Origin: Rhytidiadelphus loreus
Lineage: Eukaryota > Streptophyta > Bryopsida > Hypnales > Hylocomiaceae
Assembly: GCA_947034895.1 (NCBI GenBank)
Contig: OX344763.1
Location: forward strand, 31,123,025-31,187,024
Direction of reading: 5' to 3'
Length of the DNA stretch: 64,000 nt
Made by a program: the position numbers and the translations under genes. Of the stretch, positions 23,288 to 33,692 are shown piece by piece. The notes under the pieces are model-generated. The model ran no database searches. It was not told where the DNA came from and was given only the letters and a program-made list of their open reading frames with translations. Position 1 is the first letter of the stretch. Every line of letters begins with the position of its first letter.

Positions 23288-25461
23288 CACTACAAAAAAT
23301 AGGCATATAAATGACTTCAAAGAGTGACTGCAGAGCAGTCATTTCAGACACATACGACTATAGAATGACTCAAGGGTTTTAGAGTCATAGTGGACAAGTA
23401 GTTTATAAATGACTACAATTTTTATTATCACCAATGATGAAGGGCCTTGGATGTATAAGTAGGTGACTAACTATTTTTGTTCAAGTGATAAAGAAAGTAT
23501 GGGTTAAGGAAATGGCTCCTTAGGTGCCATGTGGAAAGTGTTAACCCCTTGCGTTCAACATAGACATCCACGTGTTTAGTCATTTAGAAGTCATTCTGAA
23601 GTTATGACAGACCCATGCCACATTTGATGTGGACAGCCACATCAAAAGTCATTATATAGTCATCCCTATAGTCATTTAGAAGTTGCAATGAAGTCTTTCT
23701 ACCGTTCAAATGGATTGACACGTGGCAACTCATTTTGTAATGATGTGGATTTAGGGATTATATCACTCCCTGAGGACATGGGAAGTCATTTTTTAGTCAT
23801 TTTCAAGTTGCAACATTGTATGCTAAATGGAGTGTAATGAAAATTGCATGGAGAGTAGTCATTCTACAATCACATGTGAATACATTCAAAGTTCCACAAC
23901 AATACACCATAAATAATACACCACATACAATACACCGTATTCAACAAATATATTGCATGGCTACAAAGCCACTTAGTCTGTGAGTATAAAGAGATGAAAT
24001 GACAAGCCTTTTATACAAGTGGGGTAGTAGGAGGTAAGGCAAACCATGTGAGATATATAAAATGCAAGAATAAATATTGTGTCACAAGTAATATTTCAAG
24101 ACCCATTTAGGTATAGTATATTATCCTTATTAAAAAAACTTTGAACTAATTGAAGTTAGAAAATCAATCTCACTTTCATCTTTAAAAATCCATTTTAGAT
24201 TTTGAATCTCAATTCAAAAGTTATAGACAAATTTGCTAAAGAGATTGGAAAGGATTGACACAAGAAGAGTACTAGGGTCACACTATTTGACTTCCCCAAA
24301 ACACGGACATCTATAATTGTCCTAGGTTTTCTCACTTCATGGAGGAGAAGTGTGATGATAACTACATAGGATGTTTGCAAATCACATTTTGAATTACAAT
24401 CACAAAGTGCTAAAGCAATAGTACAATAGGTGCGCAGTAGTCTAAGACTTCTGAATAGTCATTCGGTAGTCGTAGGAAGTCATTCTGTAGTGACTTCAAA
24501 GAGGCAATGTTGTCGTCTGCGGAAGGGGGAAACAAGACCTAACTACTGTTACAAGATCCATCTAAACACCTTAGTGTGTGCTTGTTTGGACCCCTAATAA
24601 TTTAAATGTGAATCATACAAAGTAGTTAGAAGTGGTGTGATGAAAATGGAACAAAATTCCAAAAGCCATTGTTGGCATACTAGTAGGAATTTAAATAAAT
24701 CATATAGTGGACCCTAAAGAAGAAAACAATATATACCAACAAAAAGAAAAGGCCGTGGACAATGCATGATTTCAAGAAAAAAGATTGAAAAAATCTTTTG
24801 TTGAAAAAAAAGCTTTTAAAAAAAATGAAAAGATAAGCAAGGAGTAGAAAAATTTGAAAGATTAATAAAGATTTGAAGAAAGGAAGAAGAAAAAAGAACC
24901 AAAAGAAAAAAGAGAAAAAAAAATTATTAAAAAAAAATAGAGAAAAAGGTTAAAAAAATGAAAATGAGAAAAATATAGAAATATAAAAAGAGTTAAAAAA
25001 AATTCAAGTAATGAAACAGATAAAATAATGAAGAAGTCAAAAATAAAAAATAAATAAAATATTTATAAGGAGACTGAGGGGGAAAAAATTAAAATTAAAT
25101 TTTAAATAACATTGAGAAAGAAAAGAAAAAGATAACAAAAAATTAAATAAAAGAAGAAGCCTTTGTATAGTGCAATGATGTAGAAGTAATTACGTAGTTG
25201 CCCTAGAGTGAAGCACAATCACTGTAAATGATAGTGGTTTGGTTACATTGGAAGTTCAACAACGTTGTGAACAAAAACCAACTGATGAAGGTTCAACATT
25301 ATGAACTCTTCATGTCCAAGTCGTGTTGGCTACTACATAATGACTCAGATGATGTGGAGCAAGCTCCACAAGTGCAATTAGGGAGCAACAATCATTCTTT
25401 AGTCATTCCGGACAAGAAGTCATTCTTTTGCAGTTGCATATGTGCCTATTTTCTTGTAGTG
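23288..25461. mobile_element. Non-autonomous CACTA DNA transposon 3
   Basis: The left end CACTACAAAAAATAGGCAT and the right end, read inward, CACTACAAGAAAATAGGCAC form a TIR of about 24 bases. A perfect target duplication TCA flanks it (23285-23287 and 25462-25464). Words of the ATGACTTC/GTCATTCT type recur near both ends as subterminal repeats. The related tandem unit at 25866-25885 reads straight through the target as CTATTCATGGCTAGGG, giving a paralogous empty site. No transposase frame is present. Confidence 0.92.
24770..25165. repeat. A-rich low-complexity tract
   Basis: A purine-rich, mostly A stretch of about 400 bases inside CACTA 3, with GAAAAA and AAGAAG words and no stable frame. 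Confidence 0.8.
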
Positions 25462-25464
25462 TCA

Positions 25465-26150
25465 TGACTAGGATTTCAACCGACTTCTTTGGGCCATAAC
25501 TTTTGACTCGTGAGGAATCTAAACACAAGAAATGTACCCTTGGAATCCTCCTCAAAAAACCAGTCGTAATGAATCCGAAAACCACACAAATCCAATGTTA
25601 TAAGCAAAAGTTATTGAAAACCAAATTTCTGATCTGAAACAACCTAAAACTACCCTTGGTGGTGGCCAGGTGATAGGAACTTCCGATAGAATTCATGACA
25701 TTATTGGTTCAATTCCCCATGCTGACATTGTTCATGTGTGGGCTCTTTGTGTTGGGATATGAAGAGAGGGTTTGTTCCTCTCCTTCTTCATGACAAAGAT
25801 ACCAAGGTTTGTAATTTTCCAGCTTGGTGTCAGGTATTCTTCAAAAAACAAAAAAACAAAAACGAATTTCTATTCATGGCTAGGGTTTCAGCCCACTTGA
25901 ACCAGCCATAACTTATGACCCATGAAAAATCTCAACACAAGAAGCATACCCTTAGAATCCCCTCAAAAAACCAGTCTTACTGAACCCCAAAGAACACCCA
26001 AATCTGACATCATGAGCAAAGTGATTGAAAACCAAATTTTTATTCATGGTTGCTCAACTTCCTTGGGCCATATCTTTTGACTTGTGAGGAATCTTAACAC
26101 AAGAAACGTACCCTTAAAAAACCCTTGAAAAATCAGGATTACCTAACATT
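25465..26150. repeat. Degenerate tandem repeat, ~190-bp units
   Basis: Units at 25465-25655, 25862-26045 and 26046-26150, plus the truncated one before CACTA 3, share GGCCATAACTTTTGAC, ACACAAGAA, GTACCCTT and TTATTGAAAACC. About 200 bases of unrelated sequence separate the first two. The repeat has no open frame conserved between units. Confidence 0.7.
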
Positions 26151-26679
26151 GCCAACCTTTACTAGGGGGGTACCTTTTGCTCCCCCCAAAATCAGGAGCC
26201 CCTACTCCCCCCCACATTGAAATTACCCAGTGAAGAAAGAATAACAAAAGGCACCTGCTCTAAGGAATTCAGTGCTGGGCATTGAATTTTTTTTCAAATT
26301 GTAGCAAATTTTGAAGCTGCATCGGCTTCTATGTTCCTTTGGCTTGAATTTGGTGTCGTCCCGGCTAGGCTCTTACTTTCACCAAAGCAAGATCGATGAG
26401 CTTGCAGATGACCCCTGAAACACAGAGGGGATTTGAAATTCACTGAGATCAGTGCTCCGTGCACGGAAATTTTCCATTTCAACTACGAGATCAATCTATT
26501 GCAATCAGAAGCAATAGTATGGAAAACAGAATGTACAGTACAACATCAGCGTAAGATTAGTTGAAGATTGCCAACAACAATGTCAATAGAAAACCTTACC
26601 AACAGACAGAAGGCCACATTTGAGGATGCCTGCCTAGTAATGACATATTGTGGCACAATTCAAACAATTGCTAAGGTGA

Positions 26680-26977
26680 CAGGTCCATAAATTGACCATC
26701 TAAGAGCTAGAACTGATTTTGGGAGAGGTGAAACTTCTTGAAATTGATTTTTCAGTAAATTACCCTTGAAAGACAAGTGGAATTGGCATCTAACCCAAGT
26801 TGTTTCATATGTTTTGGAGCTTTTTGGAATTAGTTATAAAATTTTGAAGTTCAAATGCAATAGGCTCTAAAATCGCCCACCTCCTGAAATGTATACTATT
26901 TGTACATTGCTGATACCATGAAAAGGCAAAATGTACAAATAGTGTACATTTCAGGAGGTGGGCAATTTTAGAGCCTG
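26680..26977. mobile_element. Family R4 element with terminal hairpin, copy 3
   Basis: Ends CAGGTCCATAAATTGACC and, inward from the right, CAGGCTCTAAAATTGCCC are inverted repeats. The right third (26871-26977) is a near-perfect hairpin with arms of about 48 bases around an 11-base loop. A sister copy is at 55353-55656. I found no matching target duplication. Confidence 0.6.
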
Positions 26978-27833
26978 AGCTTTTCATAGACATATTACCT
27001 GCCATGCCATTTTATGGTGAACATAGATGGCCTGCTTTACGGGTTGCATTGTACCACACTTAGGGGTTTTGGGTTTTGGGTGCACTTGCCATAGCTGCGG
27101 AATGTGGGAGTAAGTGAAGGCAATTATGGCAGCGTGTTCTTTTGAACAAAATTTAGTGTCACTGAGAGAGACGACGCAAAATAGTAGTGAGAAGTGGTGA
27201 ATGGAGGTGCTGGCAAGGGCATTGTGAAGATAGCAAAGCTAGTGGGAGTCTACATCATCATTGTTGTGGAACAACTTGGAATTCTAGGTACTCTTGGTGT
27301 TGCAGTTTTAGATTCCATTCTATGGTCCAATTCACCAAATGAATGCTATCACCAATATTATTCCATAAATTTTGAAAACAAAATTTTAAAATGAATTTTA
27401 AATTCATTTACAAGAAAAATATTATCATTTCTTGAATAAAATTTGTTGAAATGGATTTGAAATGAGATTCTCTTCACATGGAGTTTTTCTTGAAATTTTT
27501 GTGTTCTTTACATCTATAACCTCATTTGTGCAAATCTAGTTTTGAACTAAAATAAATGCAATTTTGGTTTGGTTGATCACTTCACATACTTCTACATTTG
27601 TGATTTTAGAAAAATATGTACTCTAGTAACATGAAATCCAATCATTAGGTAGGACAACAACTTAATAAAGTATCTCCACAACTTAGGATGAAAAGAAAAA
27701 AATTGTACTCACATAGGAATAAAATTTTGTTACCTCCAATGACATTGATTTCATATTAATGTCATTGGGTTACCTCTATTGACATTGATTGAATGCTACA
27801 TCATTTGCACCTCTTCCAATGTAGTCTTCAACA
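26978..27833. other. Intergenic sequence
   Basis: Contains repeated TGACATTGATT words at 27738-27790. No gene supported. Confidence 0.5.
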
Positions 27834-27896
27834 CACAGAGCTTCATTCTAGCATCACAGAGCTTCATTCTAGCATCACAGAGCTTCATTCTAGCAT
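27834..27896. repeat. 21-bp minisatellite, three perfect copies
   Basis: The unit CACAGAGCTTCATTCTAGCA+T occurs three times without change. Confidence 0.95.
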
Positions 27897-27919
27897 AGGA
27901 AGGGCAAGATTCATTCAAC

Positions 27920-28453
27920 ATGGACAAATCATTGCATTTTCCATTTCCAGAGGAGAATATGGCAATTGTTGCTTTGTTTGACTACAATAGGACATGCTAC
28001 ATGTCCCTTGGTGTTATCACATTATTCCACCCATTGTCATTGGACTCTATAGCGATGGTTGAGCTCAAAGTCAAGGACTCCCCCAATATTTACTACCTTT
28101 CTCAAAGGTATTACCATCACGCATGGTCATTATTAGTTCCAACATGCATGCATGTTGTGGATGCTTAAGGTGAACTCAGACTTCTTAGTCTACCTTTAGA
28201 GGAATTGGGACATATGCCTTTACCTTCTTCTATTCCTATCACATCCCAAAAGTCTTGTTGCACATACATAGGGGGCCTATATGACATACATACTCCTATT
28301 TGGAGGGGTACTGGACATGGCTTTTGGTATATGGCCAATTACTATTTTAGTATTTCCTCACATTCTATACATGTTTTTGGTGCTCAATTGGAGTTATAGC
28401 CCACCTCTTATGTTAGATATCTCCCCTCCAATGGCCTTATATGAGTGACTGAG
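27920..28453 (+). pseudogene. Decayed coding stretch of unknown origin, cut by the copia insertion
   Basis: One forward frame stays largely open from 27920 to the 5' LTR, broken only by stops at 28166, 28397 and once more near the LTR. Segments such as MPLPSSIPITSQKSC and GTGHGFWYMANYYFS look protein-like. I recognise no family. The retrotransposon landed at its 3' side, and I cannot follow the frame beyond 33996. Confidence 0.25.
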
Positions 28454-28458
28454 GTTTT

Positions 28459-28757
28459 TGTTGAACGACATTCGCAAAAGGCCTGCTCTGGCTTTACTTC
28501 ATCCAGGCTCGAACTCATCCGTTCTAGAAAACTAACGGTCCATAGATTAATCAGTAACTGAAATCCAAGTACTCACTAATGCAAGTTAGTGGCATCAATT
28601 ACAGGACTAGTGGCCTAGTAACTTGAACGTAATTGACTCAAGGAGAGGGCCGTAGAGCTGCCCCGGATCTTTGTATATATCGGTTCACTGTTTTATCGAT
28701 CTTATCTGAGCACTGACTCACTTTCCAATCTAGGAACTAGTTGAGTTTATTTCAACA
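28459..28757 (+). repeat. 5' LTR of the copia element
   Basis: 299 bases bounded by TG and CA. A TATA-like GTATATAT at 28673-28680 is a likely promoter core, so transcription would start some 25-30 bases further on. Confidence 0.95.
28673..28680 (+). promoter_or_regulatory. TATA-like box in the 5' LTR
   Basis: GTATATAT sits two thirds of the way into the LTR, the usual place for the U3 promoter. It is conserved in the 3' LTR. Confidence 0.5.
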
Positions 28758-28770
28758 TGGTATTAGAGCG
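28758..28770 (+). promoter_or_regulatory. Primer-binding site, initiator Met-tRNA type
   Basis: TGGTATTAGAGC follows the LTR directly. It differs at one base from TGGTATCAGAGC, the Met-tRNA-complementary site common in plant copia elements. Confidence 0.85.
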
Positions 28771-28987
28771 AGATTAACACTTTGCAGATGTAAGACTCAG
28801 AGTTTGAGAGGATTAGAGGTATCAAGTAAAGCACTGCTTCTGAGAGAGAGATACAACAAGAGAGAAATCTAGCGAGAGAGAGATCCAGTAGAGCACTGCT
28901 CTAGGACTTGCGAGAGAGAAAGCAGTTAGGAAGCTGACAACGAGAGACGAAGTAGAACGATTGTATCTGCTAGAAAGACAAGAAAAG

Positions 28988-29912
28988 ATGGCTGAGAATA
29001 TGAGCGTATCGTTCAGAGATAACGATAAATTAAAGGGACTGACAAGTGACAAACTACTATGTCTGGGCCCTTAAGATGCGAGCCATGCTTAGAGCAGAGG
29101 GACAATGGGCAATCACTGAAACCGTCCAAACACATGCAGCATTTCCGGTGACTATAGACGGTGAAGCATACACTGAGGGACAACTTAAGAGAAAGAGAGT
29201 ACTTGCATGTAGAATGATCTTGATGTCAATATGTGATGACCTCATCGATCTCGTAGCAGAACACACAGATCCTGTAGTAGTATGGAAAACCTTGAAAGAT
29301 CAGTTTCATTCTGGTGACCAGTCACAAATACTAACTTTCATGGGACAGCTGCAGTCGTTGCGCATGAATGAAGGAGGTGCAGTTGAAGACTACATAAAGA
29401 AGGCACGAGAGATCAAAAACCGATTGAGCAGCATGGGAGAAAGGATCACCGATCGCAACGTCAATCAGCTTGTGATGAATGGACTTCCACGCTCATACAA
29501 AAGCACCATACAGACTCTCGTGCATCTGGACCCATAAATGACGTTCGAGAAGCTGAGCTCGAACCTGATCTCAAAAGCACACCGCCGACAACATCGCAAC
29601 CAACAGCTTGGCGAAGAAGAAGCACTTGCAGCAGATCATCAGAAGCAGCCTACGCGAGGAAGAGGTGGTCGCTGACCACTCTATGGAAGGGGTCGAAGCT
29701 TTCCAGGAAGAAGTTTTGGATCGCCAAGACCACCACCGATATATTTCAACTATCAAAAGTTGGGTCATTTGGCAAGAGACTGCAAAGGTCTACGCAACCC
29801 GTACGCCTCTGCCAACCGAGGGCCTCCTAGGACCACTGGATATGCAAATTCAGCAAAATACTATGACTCACAGATAGACCATGATCCCCACTACTACTGG
29901 GGTCACGGACCA
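28988..29912 (+). pseudogene. gag: gag of the copia element (frameshift and stops)
   Basis: The ATG at 28988 opens gag, but a one-base excess in the A run at about 29051-29053 shifts the frame. The main part then reads NYYVWALKMRAMLRAEGQW and continues to a stop at 29535-29537, as in the UBN2/gag domain of plant copia elements. Coding resemblance continues, with another stop near 29670, to a nucleocapsid zinc knuckle at about 29743-29784. There the first two cysteines of C-x2-C-x4-H-x4-C are tyrosines, each one G-to-A change from cysteine, so the knuckle could not bind zinc. Gag would form the virus-like particle in the cytoplasm. Confidence 0.9.
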
Positions 29913-30270
29913 TGGTACATAGATAGTGGGGCTTCTAGCCACATCGCTGCCGATCCTCAGAAGCTAGATCATGCCCCAGGCCCCTCCGGTGTATAGATCG
30001 ATGAGATCAGAACCGGGGGAGGGGAATCACATGCAGTGAAAGGGACAAGCACGGCAACTGTAACTTCCGAAAATGGAGAAATAAAGCTAAAACCCGTTAA
30101 GTATGTGCCTAGTATGCGCAAGAACTTAGTCTCAGTAGGAGTAATTGTTGACGAAGGACACAAGGTCATGTTTGATAGCAAAAGTTGTCTAATCGTAGAC
30201 TCCAAGGATCATCTAGTCGCATCTAGAGAAAGGGATCCCTGGAATGGACTCTATTTTTTTAGAAACCAAG
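29913..30270 (+). pseudogene. pol: Aspartic protease of the copia element
   Basis: WYIDSGASSHIA at about 29913 contains the catalytic D-S-G-A of retroviral-type aspartic proteases (Asp codon 29922-29924). The same frame is stopped by TAG at 29994-29996, where the family normally has tryptophan, then continues with a conserved protease C-terminal part (YVPSMRKNLVSVG). The protease would release Gag and Pol products. The stop would leave it inactive. Confidence 0.9.
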
Positions 30271-31558
30271 CCAAACATCAGGGGATGGCATTGTCAACCG
30301 AAAGCAACAATCAAGCTATACTATGGCACCGCAGAATGGGCCACTTGAGTTATACTGGGTTGCAATTTTTATCCAAAACTTCAAACGTGATTGGACTCCC
30401 CAAATTAGGAATAGAAAAACAAACATGCCACTGCTGTCTAGTAGGGCACCAACATAGAGAAAGATTTCCTAGAAAGTCAGAAACCTGATCATCCAAGGTT
30501 GGACATTGAATCCACTCTGACTTAATGGGTCCCATGCAGCACGTATCATTAGGAGGCTCTAGATATGTCCTAGTATTTACCGATGATTACTCTAGGAAAA
30601 GTTAGACGTATTTCATGAAATGTAAAAGCGAAACCTTGACAAACTTCCAAAACTTTAAGAAACAGATAGAGACGGAAACTGGCAACAAACTACAGATCCT
30701 CCGATCCGACCGTGGAGGGAGTATACATCAACAGAATTCTCAACTTTCTGTAAAGAGAATGAGATTCAACGAGAACTCACACAGGCACTCACGCCACAGT
30801 AGAACGGAGTCTCAGAAAGAAGAAATAGAGCAATAATGGAGAGAGCTCGAAGTATGATCCACGACTACAAGCTGCCACTATGTCTCTGGTCGGAGGCAAT
30901 ATCACATGCAACGTACCTGATAAACCGCAGTCCAACTAGAGCCAACTCCGGACAAACACCAGAAGGCAAATATTCAGGTATCACTCCCGACATCTCCAAC
31001 CTTAGAATCTTTGGCTGTCTTGCACATGTTCACGTTCCAAAAGAGAGTCAAAAGAAGTTAGACAGCAAGTCTCAGAAATGTTTGTTCATGGATTTTGACA
31101 AAGAAACAAAAGCCTACCGTCTATACAATAGAACAAGAAAAAAGGTCATCATCAGTAGAGATGTAGTATTCAGCGAAGAGAAAGTCGGGTGTCATTACTT
31201 AGACCTTCCAGAACAAGAACCTAGCATCCTTGAATCTATTACAAATAGCAACCAGATTGACAAGGAGCATCAAGAACACCAACCAGAGTTCCCAGAGACA
31301 GATACAGAACCTCATGAGGAACAACCAGGTGTGACTGACCAAGTAGAGCCTCCGATACCCACAATCCTAAATCCTACATAAATTAGAAGGACCAACAGTA
31401 TAGACTCCAATCATGTGCCAGAATCAAGCCGATCTGATCACAATGCAAGACATCCAGTCCCTGTTGCTCGACAGGCTGGACCTACGAACCACAGATATCC
31501 AAGCCGTAGTAGGATACCATCCACGAGGCTGTGAGACTATTGGGCTCTATTTTCAGAG
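30271..31558 (+). pseudogene. pol: Integrase of the copia element
   Basis: The N-terminal zinc domain is visible as H-x3-H in HRRMGH and C-x2-C in CHCC. The catalytic triad follows: Asp in SDLMGP after 30510, Asp in ILRSDRGG near 30700, and Glu in NGVSER near 30810. Stops lie at 30486, about 30507, about 30604, about 30790, 31379 and 31532, and one extra base at about 30714-30720 shifts the frame. From 30836 a single frame resumes with LWSEAISHATYLINRSP. Integrase would join element DNA to the chromosome. Every stop is one C-to-T or G-to-A step from the codon the family normally shows. Confidence 0.9.
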
Positions 31559-32398
31559 TTGATGGAAGAACCATTAGATTTTAGCACAGCCTCAAATAAA
31601 AGGGAATGGAGGAAAGCTATTCAAAGCGAAATCGATTCCATCCAAAAAAACAAAATCTGGGAAGTGATAGACCGTCCAAAGGATAGAAAATCCATATCTG
31701 CAAAGTGGATTTTCAAAATAAAACGGGACTCCCAGGGAATTATAAACAAGTATAAAGCTAGGTTGGTGGCCCGAGGTTTCCAGCAGAAGGAAGGAGTTGA
31801 TTATCACGAGATCTTTGCACCTGTTGTTCGATGGTCCACAATTCGTATGATTTTGGCCCTAGCAGCAAAGTTCAACTGGCCCCTACACCAGATGAATGTG
31901 ATTACTGCTTTTCTAAATGGAAAGATAGATGAAGAAATACTTATGGAGATACCAGAAGGGTTTCCAGGAGCCAAAGACTACACGAAGGTATGTCGAATTA
32001 AGAGAGCATTGTACGGTCTGAAGCAATCTCCAAAGGCTTGGTATGATTGCATCGACACTTGGCTACACGAACAAGGACTAACTCAAAGTAACAACAACTC
32101 AAACTTATACTTCCTCCGGAGAGATAGGAAGATCACCATCCTACTGTTATACGTCGATGACCTTCTTATAACTAGAGACGATCAACAACAGATACTACAG
32201 CTGAAAGAAAAGCTTCACCAAGAATTTGAAATGACGGACCTAGGAGATGCGAGCAACTATCTAGGCGTAGAAATACACCAGAGGCAAGGTGGGATTTTCA
32301 TCAATCAAGCAGGTTACATCCGAAAACTTCTCCAGAAATTCAACATGGACAAATGCAACCCCACTAGAATTCCAACTGATCCAGATACCCCGTTGTAG
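31559..32398 (+). pseudogene. pol: Reverse transcriptase (RVT_2) of the copia element
   Basis: A 279-codon frame covers the copia reverse transcriptase: KARLVARGFQQKEGVDY, the substrate region, then YVDD at 32150-32161, the metal-binding motif C. In motif A the usual Q-M-D-V reads QMNV, with Asn encoded at 31895-31897, so the first catalytic aspartate is lost. The frame ends at TAG 32396-32398. The domain would copy the element RNA into DNA in the particle, but this copy should be dead even if the stops were read through. Confidence 0.95.
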
Positions 32399-33103
32399 AA
32401 AAACATGGGAACAATCAAAACGGACCAAATGGAATACTGCTTTTTGGTGGGAAGCTTACTCTTCGTCACTTACACGCGCCCTGACATCTGCTATGCAGTA
32501 AGTAGTGTCTCCAGATACATGCAAGAACCTGAGATAGCCCACTATCAAGCTGCAAAAAAAATTCTTCGGTATCTAAGCGGGACAATTGACCACGACATCT
32601 TTCTCTCTTCAGAAAATCTAGGTGATTATCATGCATACGCCGACGCTGACTGGGGACGTGACATAGACACTAGGAGATCGATCTCAGGCATTCTACACAA
32701 GATTGGAGACTCAACGGTACACTAGAGTAGCAAAATGCAGCCAGCGGTCTCGCTGTTAAGTACAAAGGCGGAGTATAGGGTCTTGACAGACGCAGCCAAA
32801 GACATCGTTTACTTTCGTAGATTGCTTCAAGAACTTGGATTTGACTCAGACAATCCAACCCAATTGCTCAGCGACAACCAATCATGCTTGAAACTTGTCA
32901 GGAACCCAGTCATGCACGTAAGAACGAAGCACATAGAGATTCAACATCACTTTATAAGGGAGGCTGCCAAAGCAGGAGCAATACAGGTGAACTATACACC
33001 AACAAACGACCAACTAGCTGATTTTCTTACAAAGCCTCTCCCTCACAAGAGCTTTGCCGCAAACCGACAGAAAGCAGGTGTTGTACCATTTTCTCTTATT
33101 TAA
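32399..33103 (+). pseudogene. pol: RNase H domain and 3' end of copia pol
   Basis: In the same frame as the reverse transcriptase, the RNase H shows acidic residues in YADADW, STKAEY and LLSDNQSC, then HIEIQHHFIRE near the end. A TAG at 32723-32725 stands where the family has Trp in SWSSK. The final stop is at 33101-33103. RNase H would remove RNA from the RNA-DNA hybrid during copying. Confidence 0.92.
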
Positions 33104-33683
33104 ATTTGAAATTTGACACGCACCCAATCTGGGGTGTACGCATTGTCTAACCACAGGTCTCTATTCGAAATGCGATGTTTGAAGTCCGTTGCCCTCGGGT
33201 TCTTCTTCACACCACGATTGTCCCACCAAGCAGAAGGGTTATCGGCAAGATCTCTCCAATGCATCTCTGTTGTTGTCCTAGCATTCTCTCTCGAAGCCCT
33301 AGAAACACCGCACCTCGGGGCAGTACAAGTCTTGGACTCCGACTCAACTCGAACCTCCTCGACCTGACGCTGAAATAGAAACCAGACATACACAAACGCC
33401 TCCAACAGATTCTCGCACACACGTTGGATCGAAATCACCAGGAGCCACATTGTAAGGAGGATTATTTGAACCTGGACACTCGACACCAATCACTTTCAGG
33501 AATAAGAAGAATGAAGTAAGAAAGAAACCAAACAAGAAATCGATTGCGCAACTCACCAACGACATTTGGCGCACGAAGTCCCTAAAAATGTGAACTGCCT
33601 CAGTCGAAAGCATCGGGAAACACGACATACTGAAAACAAAACTCAACAAAATTAGTTTTTTAGAAAATAGGGCCTTTGCGACT
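33104..33683 (-). pseudogene. Captured antisense fragment of an OSB (organellar ssDNA-binding) gene
   Basis: On the minus strand 33369-33104 reads MHWRDLADNPSAWWDNR, then TDFKHR, then LWLDN and TPDWV. This is the PDF motif of plant OSB proteins, W-x2-L-x2-N-P-x2-W-W-D-N-R followed by P-D-F-K-H-K and L-W. OSB proteins bind single-stranded DNA in plastids and mitochondria. Splice-like sites remain: an acceptor TTTCTATTTCAG before 33369 and a GTGAGT donor at 33556-33551. That suggests the fragment came in as unspliced or genomic sequence. It lies inside the element, between the pol stop and the polypurine tract, opposite to transcription of the element. It has no start codon of its own and lacks the OB-fold, so it is a partial copy. 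Confidence 0.8.
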
Positions 33684-33692
33684 GAAGGGGGG
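33684..33692 (+). promoter_or_regulatory. Polypurine tract of the copia element
   Basis: GAAGGGGGG abuts the 3' LTR, the place where plus-strand DNA synthesis is primed. Confidence 0.85.

Noticed and set aside
26350..26410. Minus-strand mini-exon with TGTTTCAG acceptor and AAA|GTAAGA donor reading like a kinase segment
   Set aside because: About 38 bases only, with no neighbouring exons or catalytic motifs; cannot be told from chance.
28758..28770. tRNA gene at the primer-binding site
   Set aside because: Only the 12-13 bases complementary to a tRNA 3' end are present; this is a primer site.
29057..29266. Minus-strand frames across gag and reverse transcriptase
   Set aside because: They lie opposite well-recognised copia domains and show no domain of their own.
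33113..33367. Plus-strand open frames over the captured OSB segment
   Set aside because: They are shadows of the minus-strand PDF-motif frame, and their translations have no protein-like conservation.
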